Assembly: GCF_029212375.1 (NCBI RefSeq)
Contig: NZ_JARGNU010000002.1
Span: 286,260 to 350,259 of the forward strand
Direction of reading: 5' to 3'
Length of the DNA stretch: 64,000 nucleotides
Source of the DNA: Zhongshania sp.
GTDB lineage: Bacteria > Pseudomonadota > Gammaproteobacteria > Pseudomonadales > Spongiibacteraceae
Positions 59,410 through 64,000 of the stretch are shown here, piece after piece. The notes below the pieces were generated by a model. That model saw only the letters and a program-made list of their open reading frames with translations. It was not told where the DNA came from and ran no database searches. How positions within the stretch are numbered: position 1 is the first letter of the stretch; each line of letters opens with the position of its first letter. The position numbers and the translations under genes are program-made.

Positions 59410-61947
59410 TTATTTTTCAAATTTGCCACGAATGGCGGCAAGCTGGAGCACGCCGGTCATTGCTGCGGATATTGCCATTGTTTTGTATTTTTGGGTGCGC
59501 GCGCCCTTGCTTGCCGAGTGCCCCTGTTCAATGTCTTTGTTGGCCACTAAGTTTTTAAACTCCGCTTCTGAGACGCCTAAAAGCGTAGTCGCGATTTCAC
59601 GGCTGTGTTCGGCGCGAGCGGGCGCCTGCCGGATTTTGGGTTCAGGGATTAATTCGCAATGCGGCACTAGGCCATTCTCGGTTGGCAGTGGCCTGCCCGC
59701 AGTGGGCTGATGTAAGACTCGAAAGTAGCCCCGCGCACGGTAGTGGGGGTTTTGCAAAAACTCGCTAAGGCGCAGCATATCGCCAGCGGGTACGCCGTGT
59801 TCTTGAAGGAGATCCCGTATGGCTTGTGGCGAGTGTTGCTTACACCAGCTGCTCACCATTTCTTCTATTGTGTTTCTAGCGGCAAGGCGTCCGTCGCTGG
59901 TGCTGTAGCTGGGGTTTGCCAGCCAGTCATTGCGTTCCATTGCATTACACAAGCCGTGCCATTGGGCGGTGGTGCTGACCGATATGGCACACCATTGGTC
60001 GTCACCGGCGCACTGAAAAATACTGTTCGGCGCATCAAATTCGTGTTGATTACCCTTGGCGACCATGCTGCCAGGTTCTAAGGATTCGCGCAGAAACTCG
60101 GTGCCCAGTGCGGTCATAATGCATTCGGCTTGGGATAGATCGACAAAGCCGCCAAGCCCGGTGCGCTGGCGCTGAATAAGCTTGGCCAAAATAGCGGTGG
60201 AGCTCACCCGGGCAACAAAATGATCTGGGTAAATGGTAACGCCGTCGCCGTAGCCGTCGTCTTGGTCTGGGTAGCGCCACAATCCGGTAAGGGAGGTGCT
60301 GGCTCTGACGAGTGGCCCGTAACCCATAGTTTTTGCGTCGGGGCCGGTGCTGCCCATGGCGCTGCTTTCGGCGCAGATAATTCGTGGGTTTATGGCTTTT
60401 AAGGTGGCGTAGTCTATGCCGAGGGATTCTGTGGTACCCGGTTTGAAATTGGATAAGACAATGTCGGATTGCGCCACGAGCTTGTAGAACAAGGCTTTAC
60501 CCTGGTCGCTGCGCAGATTGAGCCCGAGCGAACGCTTGCCCCGAGAGGCCTGTGCAAAGCTGATCGACACCGGATTATTGTCGATACTTTGCCGCAGACC
60601 ATCGCCAAAGGATTTGTTTTCTAGCTTGATAACGTCGGCGCCCTGATCGGCAAACATCCGTCCTAATTCACCACCGGCAACGATAACGCCAAGATCCAGT
60701 ACCCGAATGCCAGTTAGCGGACGGGCGCTGGCGCCCATGTCGCTGCCCTCTGGCATGGCGTCGCTGGTGCTGGTGAAGCGCGCCTCGTTAACGTTAAGTG
60801 GGCGGGCGGCGTGGCGTATGCCGAGCCTTCTGCCGTCGACACACAAATAGCCTGCGGGCACGCGGCCTTGGCTGCCGCTGATATCGATTGCAGTGAAAAA
60901 CTCGCGCTCGGCAAAATGAGTGTTGTCGAATAACTCTGCCGGTTTGGCCAGCGGCGCAATGGGAATACCCCGCTGGCGACCTTGCTCGGCCAATTCTGCG
61001 CGGGTTTTATCGGCAAACACAGCCGCGATACGCGCATTAATCTTGTCGATATTTAAAAGCCGATTGCGAGCTTCTTTGTACTTGGGGTCGGTAAAGGGGT
61101 GGTCGTCGCCAAGCCAGTCCGACATAGCCTGCCACTGCCGTGGATTGAGTACGCAGAGGCGAATCGAGCCGTCTGCGCATTTAAATACGGGGTACATCAG
61201 GGCGACTGAGGGCAGCTTGCCAGGCTCGGCCTCGACCAGTGGCCGTGAATGCGGCGCCACTTCAACTGGGGTTCGTCCTGCGGAGGCGCTGCCAGAAGAG
61301 CCGATGCCAGGGTCGAGAATTTGCGCGAGGGCGTCGTTGATTGAATAGTCTAGTACATCGCCAACCCCAAGCCGGCGACGCTGCCAATAGGCTAATAGCG
61401 CAAGCCATGCGCCTTGTACGCCGGTTGTTTCAAGGGCCATTTCGCCGGGTGGCAGCAGTGGTTCGCGGCCAGCGCGACCAGAGCGGCTAAGCACGGTGCT
61501 CATGGCCATATGCACAGATTCACTTGCAACAAAATCTTTATAGGGGCCGCGTAAACCAAAGTCGCGGATTGACAGAATGATTAGCAGCGGGAAATCGGCA
61601 TGCAGGCTTGCTAGGCTCCAACCGGCTTCTTGTAGAGCGGCAGGGAGTTCGTCGATCAATAAAATGTCGGCGTTGGCCAATAGCGAACGAATCGTATTTT
61701 GTTGGCGTTTAACTGTAAATTTCGCCGCAATTACTTGTTTGTTGGCGCTGTGAACGGCAAAGCGCAGACTCTGGCCCTCAAAGTGTGGCGCCGCGTTTAA
61801 GGCCTCATTGTTGTCATCGACTACGGACAGTATTTCGGCGCCGAGGTCGGCGAGGAAGCGGCCCGTAATATGACCTCGGCGATGGCACAGTTCCACAACC
61901 TTAAGGCCTTGCAGCGGTAATTCCGAGCTGTCTGATGTTATATCCAT
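59410..61947 (-). CDS. Double-domain CaiB/BaiF (class III) CoA-transferase
   Basis: 845 residues with two class III CoA-transferase domains, a clear paralogue of 10675-13092. As there, the N-terminal half has Glu at the catalytic position (PPGEMALETTG) and the C-terminal half Asp (YPDHFVARVSS). Both halves carry GxxVxELxxR or GIRVLDLG starts. The extra 40 residues at the C-terminus are Lys/Ala-rich with no recognised motif. It lies between a type-B carboxylesterase and the WS/DGAT gene and probably moves CoA to or from a released acid. Confidence 0.9.
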   Translation of the reverse strand: MDITSDSSELPLQGLKVVELCHRRGHITGRFLADLGAEILSVVDDNNEALNAAPHFEGQSLRFAVHSANKQVIAAKFTVKRQQNTIRSLLANADILLIDELPAALQEAGWSLASLHADFPLLIILSIRDFGLRGPYKDFVASESVHMAMSTVLSRSGRAGREPLLPPGEMALETTGVQGAWLALLAYWQRRRLGVGDVLDYSINDALAQILDPGIGSSGSASAGRTPVEVAPHSRPLVEAEPGKLPSVALMYPVFKCADGSIRLCVLNPRQWQAMSDWLGDDHPFTDPKYKEARNRLLNIDKINARIAAVFADKTRAELAEQGRQRGIPIAPLAKPAELFDNTHFAEREFFTAIDISGSQGRVPAGYLCVDGRRLGIRHAARPLNVNEARFTSTSDAMPEGSDMGASARPLTGIRVLDLGVIVAGGELGRMFADQGADVIKLENKSFGDGLRQSIDNNPVSISFAQASRGKRSLGLNLRSDQGKALFYKLVAQSDIVLSNFKPGTTESLGIDYATLKAINPRIICAESSAMGSTGPDAKTMGYGPLVRASTSLTGLWRYPDQDDGYGDGVTIYPDHFVARVSSTAILAKLIQRQRTGLGGFVDLSQAECIMTALGTEFLRESLEPGSMVAKGNQHEFDAPNSIFQCAGDDQWCAISVSTTAQWHGLCNAMERNDWLANPSYSTSDGRLAARNTIEEMVSSWCKQHSPQAIRDLLQEHGVPAGDMLRLSEFLQNPHYRARGYFRVLHQPTAGRPLPTENGLVPHCELIPEPKIRQAPARAEHSREIATTLLGVSEAEFKNLVANKDIEQGHSASKGARTQKYKTMAISAAMTGVLQLAAIRGKFEK

Positions 61948-61980
61948 ATTTTATTTCCTAATGACTGTGAGCCTAAAGCG

Positions 61981-63852
61981 TCAGGGTTTTAGTGCCGGTC
62001 GGCAGGCTTCGGCCCAATGGCGTTCGGCGCCCCCGGCTTGGTATTGTTCAAGGCCTGGGTAGGGAATACTGTCCCAATAGCGGCCTTGAATACCGTAAAT
62101 AAATAAGCGTGCATACATGCGCCGCAATTCGTCGGGATTACTGCTAATCAGTGGGTCGGCAAGTAAGTTCTTACGAATATCGGCAATGCTGATGATGTCG
62201 CGAACCATGTGGCTGCTGGTTGCTAATGGCGTATCAAGTAATAGCAGCGTGATGTCGGTGCTGCGCTCGCTGCTTGGCCATGGCGTCCACTGTGCTAGCG
62301 AGTTGTTGTTAGCCGTGTTCGGCGTACCGGTGCTGGCGAAGGTGATCCAGTACTGGCGCATGGCTTCGCTGAGTTGCTGCATCTCTGTAAAGCGTCGCCC
62401 GCCGAGCAGGTAGCGCAGCCAAGGGCGTTCAGCGACCAGCCCAAACATAAACATAATCTCAACGCCGTGGCTGGCACCAACCAGCTCGGGCAGATTCATA
62501 AATGGCAGACGTGGCCAGTCGTCCCAGTCGAAGCGGTAGGCGTAGGTGGCTGCAGTATTGTGAACGACCAGGCGCTGGGCGATTTCATCGACGGCAGATG
62601 CGCGCCATAGATCCGAGAGGTAGCGAGCATCGCGCTGATAGCGCTCTGGATCTTTGGGCGTGGGCAATACACCAAAACGCATATCCACGTAGTCGTCGGT
62701 GTCGCCAGCCAAAAAAAGTTTAAACTCATCGCGATTGGCGCCAATCATGAGCGGCACCGAATAGTGCAGCGCCGGATCGGCAAAGGCTTCATGCCATGAG
62801 CAGGTGGGGAAGACTGCACCATCGGCAATTGGGCGCGGCGACTGGTACATGCCCATTACTACTTTGTTAAAGGGCGAGAGTAATTCGTCGGCGCGGAGAC
62901 CGCATAGAAATTGGCGTATTGCCGATTCGTCCATGCTGTCTTGAAGGCGGCGTGCGGCATCTGAGTCGACGGCTAAACCTTGCTGTTGTAGCAATAGATT
63001 AATGACTTCTTTTGAGCTGTGCTCATGTCCGGCGATAAGGTCGTCAGAGTAGTTTTGTGCTTCATCAAGGCTGTAGCAGGTGGTGATGGCACTCTGGGCA
63101 ATGGCTTTGTGGAATAAACCACGGGCCTGAGGAACCAGCAGCATACTTAAGGTGTTAATACCTCCAGCGGATTCACCAAAAACGGTAATATTGTTAGGGT
63201 CTCCACCAAATACGGCGATGTTTTCTTTTACCCAGCGCAGCGCCTGCACACAGTCTAGGGTGCCGTAATTGCCAGAGGCGTCCTCGGGATTATCGGCGCT
63301 GGCGGCCAGTGCCGAGTGGTAAAACCAGCCTAGAATCCCGAGCCGATAATTAAATGTCACCACCACCACGTCGCCAGCTGCGGCGAAGTAGGGGATATTG
63401 TAGGCGGGAATATCTGCGGCGCCGGCGGCATTGCCGCCACCGTAAATCCACACCATCACCGGCAGTTTTTTGGCGGGCTTTTCCGGCGCCCAAATATTCA
63501 GGTATAGGCAGTCTTCGCTGCCAGCGGGTTTGCCGTGGTCCGCCTTTTTAAAACCACCAGTGGCGCTGCCGACTTGCGCGGGTTTATTGCCGGGTGCTAG
63601 TGCTTCACGCACGCCTTGCCACGGAGCGGGTGGGCGTGGTGCCTTCCAGCGCAGTTCATTAATGGGTGGCGCGGCAAAGGGGATGCCCTGCCAGCACAAT
63701 AAACCGTTGCGATCTTTGAAACCGATTAACTCGCCGTAGCGCGTTTGGCGCAGGCTTTCCGCTGCCGTAACTCTGGGTGCTGGGGTCGTGCGTCGGCGAT
63801 ACCAGTAATAAACTGCAATCGCGAAAAGAGCGACAAGCAAAAAATTAGTCAT
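61981..63852 (-). CDS. Type-B carboxylesterase
   Basis: 623 residues. An N-terminal hydrophobic anchor (FLLVALFAIAVYYWYRR) suggests inner-membrane attachment with the catalytic domain outside or at the membrane. The catalytic Ser228 lies in FGESAGG; oxyanion IYGGG and the EDCLYLNI signature are conserved. It hydrolyses carboxylic esters of hydrophobic alcohols. It is followed by the CoA-transferase and preceded by an incomplete gene 12 bp upstream on the same strand, so it is part of a left-going operon. Confidence 0.92.
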   Translation of the reverse strand: MTNFLLVALFAIAVYYWYRRRTTPAPRVTAAESLRQTRYGELIGFKDRNGLLCWQGIPFAAPPINELRWKAPRPPAPWQGVREALAPGNKPAQVGSATGGFKKADHGKPAGSEDCLYLNIWAPEKPAKKLPVMVWIYGGGNAAGAADIPAYNIPYFAAAGDVVVVTFNYRLGILGWFYHSALAASADNPEDASGNYGTLDCVQALRWVKENIAVFGGDPNNITVFGESAGGINTLSMLLVPQARGLFHKAIAQSAITTCYSLDEAQNYSDDLIAGHEHSSKEVINLLLQQQGLAVDSDAARRLQDSMDESAIRQFLCGLRADELLSPFNKVVMGMYQSPRPIADGAVFPTCSWHEAFADPALHYSVPLMIGANRDEFKLFLAGDTDDYVDMRFGVLPTPKDPERYQRDARYLSDLWRASAVDEIAQRLVVHNTAATYAYRFDWDDWPRLPFMNLPELVGASHGVEIMFMFGLVAERPWLRYLLGGRRFTEMQQLSEAMRQYWITFASTGTPNTANNNSLAQWTPWPSSERSTDITLLLLDTPLATSSHMVRDIISIADIRKNLLADPLISSNPDELRRMYARLFIYGIQGRYWDSIPYPGLEQYQAGGAERHWAEACRPALKP

Positions 63853-63864
63853 GTCCTTATGGCC

Positions 63865-64000
63865 TCAGGGCTTGCTGTTTACACAGGCCAACATGGCCTC
63901 GGGGCTATCGGCATAGTCTTTGGTGGTGTCGTGCATGCGCAATGCGCTGTCACGGCGACTGGCTTGAAAGGAATAGCACAGCTCGGGTTGCTCCATCGCC
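63865..64000 (-). CDS. C-terminal end of an unidentified protein (start outside window)
   Basis: The minus-strand frame is open from the window edge to a TGA at 63865-63867, giving about 44 residues ending EAMLACVNSKP. It ends 12 bp before the carboxylesterase start, so the two are probably co-transcribed. No family can be named from this fragment. Confidence 0.55.
   Translation of the reverse strand, partial: AMEQPELCYSFQASRRDSALRMHDTTKDYADSPEAMLACVNSKP

Overview
The window looks like a chromosomal catabolic region of a marine-type gammaproteobacterium. Gene content (TonB-dependent receptors, many acyl-CoA dehydrogenases, fused CaiB/BaiF CoA-transferases, P450s, a wax ester synthase/DGAT) and coding style recall Spongiibacteraceae such as Zhongshania or Spongiibacter. 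That placement is an inference from content only. No tRNA, rRNA, integrase, intact transposase or CRISPR array was seen.

Layout. 1-19.0 kb: the end of a TonB receptor, an acyl-CoA synthetase, then two acyl-CoA dehydrogenase pairs, a nitronate-monooxygenase-like flavoprotein, a double-domain CoA-transferase and an amidohydrolase, with an AraC regulator inside. A second receptor paired with a secreted CocE-type hydrolase follows, then a patatin gene killed by an amber codon. 20.0-33.0 kb: a left-going run (thiolase, FadJ-like protein, LCAD-type dehydrogenase, P450, third receptor) diverges from a right-going run (atypical crotonase, hydrolase, C1-type flavin reductase, thiolase-like protein). 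33.0-34.6 kb: REP-like repeat arrays and a guanidine-II riboswitch in front of a dead SMR/Gdx exporter gene. 34.7-43.3 kb: a left-going SDR/ALDH/P450 set diverges from a right-going TetR, hydrolase, acyl-CoA synthetase and two SDRs. 43.3-48.6 kb: an accessory zone of repeats, YefM-YoeB, decaying HigBA copies and an AT-rich pair with a membrane-anchored nuclease-like protein. 48.6-54.4 kb: a TetR, an amidohydrolase, a DUF35 + thiolase pair, a MarR and a small-molecule kinase. 54.5-64 kb: a SatD locus with three phased octamers upstream, then a left-going lipid operon (esterase, double CoA-transferase, WS/DGAT, patatin).

Working model (inference): a hydrophobic, probably alicyclic or steroid/terpenoid-like, possibly esterified substrate is imported by the receptors and de-esterified. 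It is then oxidised by P450, SDR and ALDH, activated by CoA ligases or CoA-transferases, and shortened by heteromeric acyl-CoA dehydrogenases, crotonases, FadJ/thiolase and a DUF35-thiolase retro-aldolase. Surplus acyl-CoA could be stored by the WS/DGAT. Three promoters share the candidate operator AATCAT-N4-ATGATT. No diagnostic steroid-ring enzymes (KshA, KstD, HsaC types) are present here, so the substrate is unproven.
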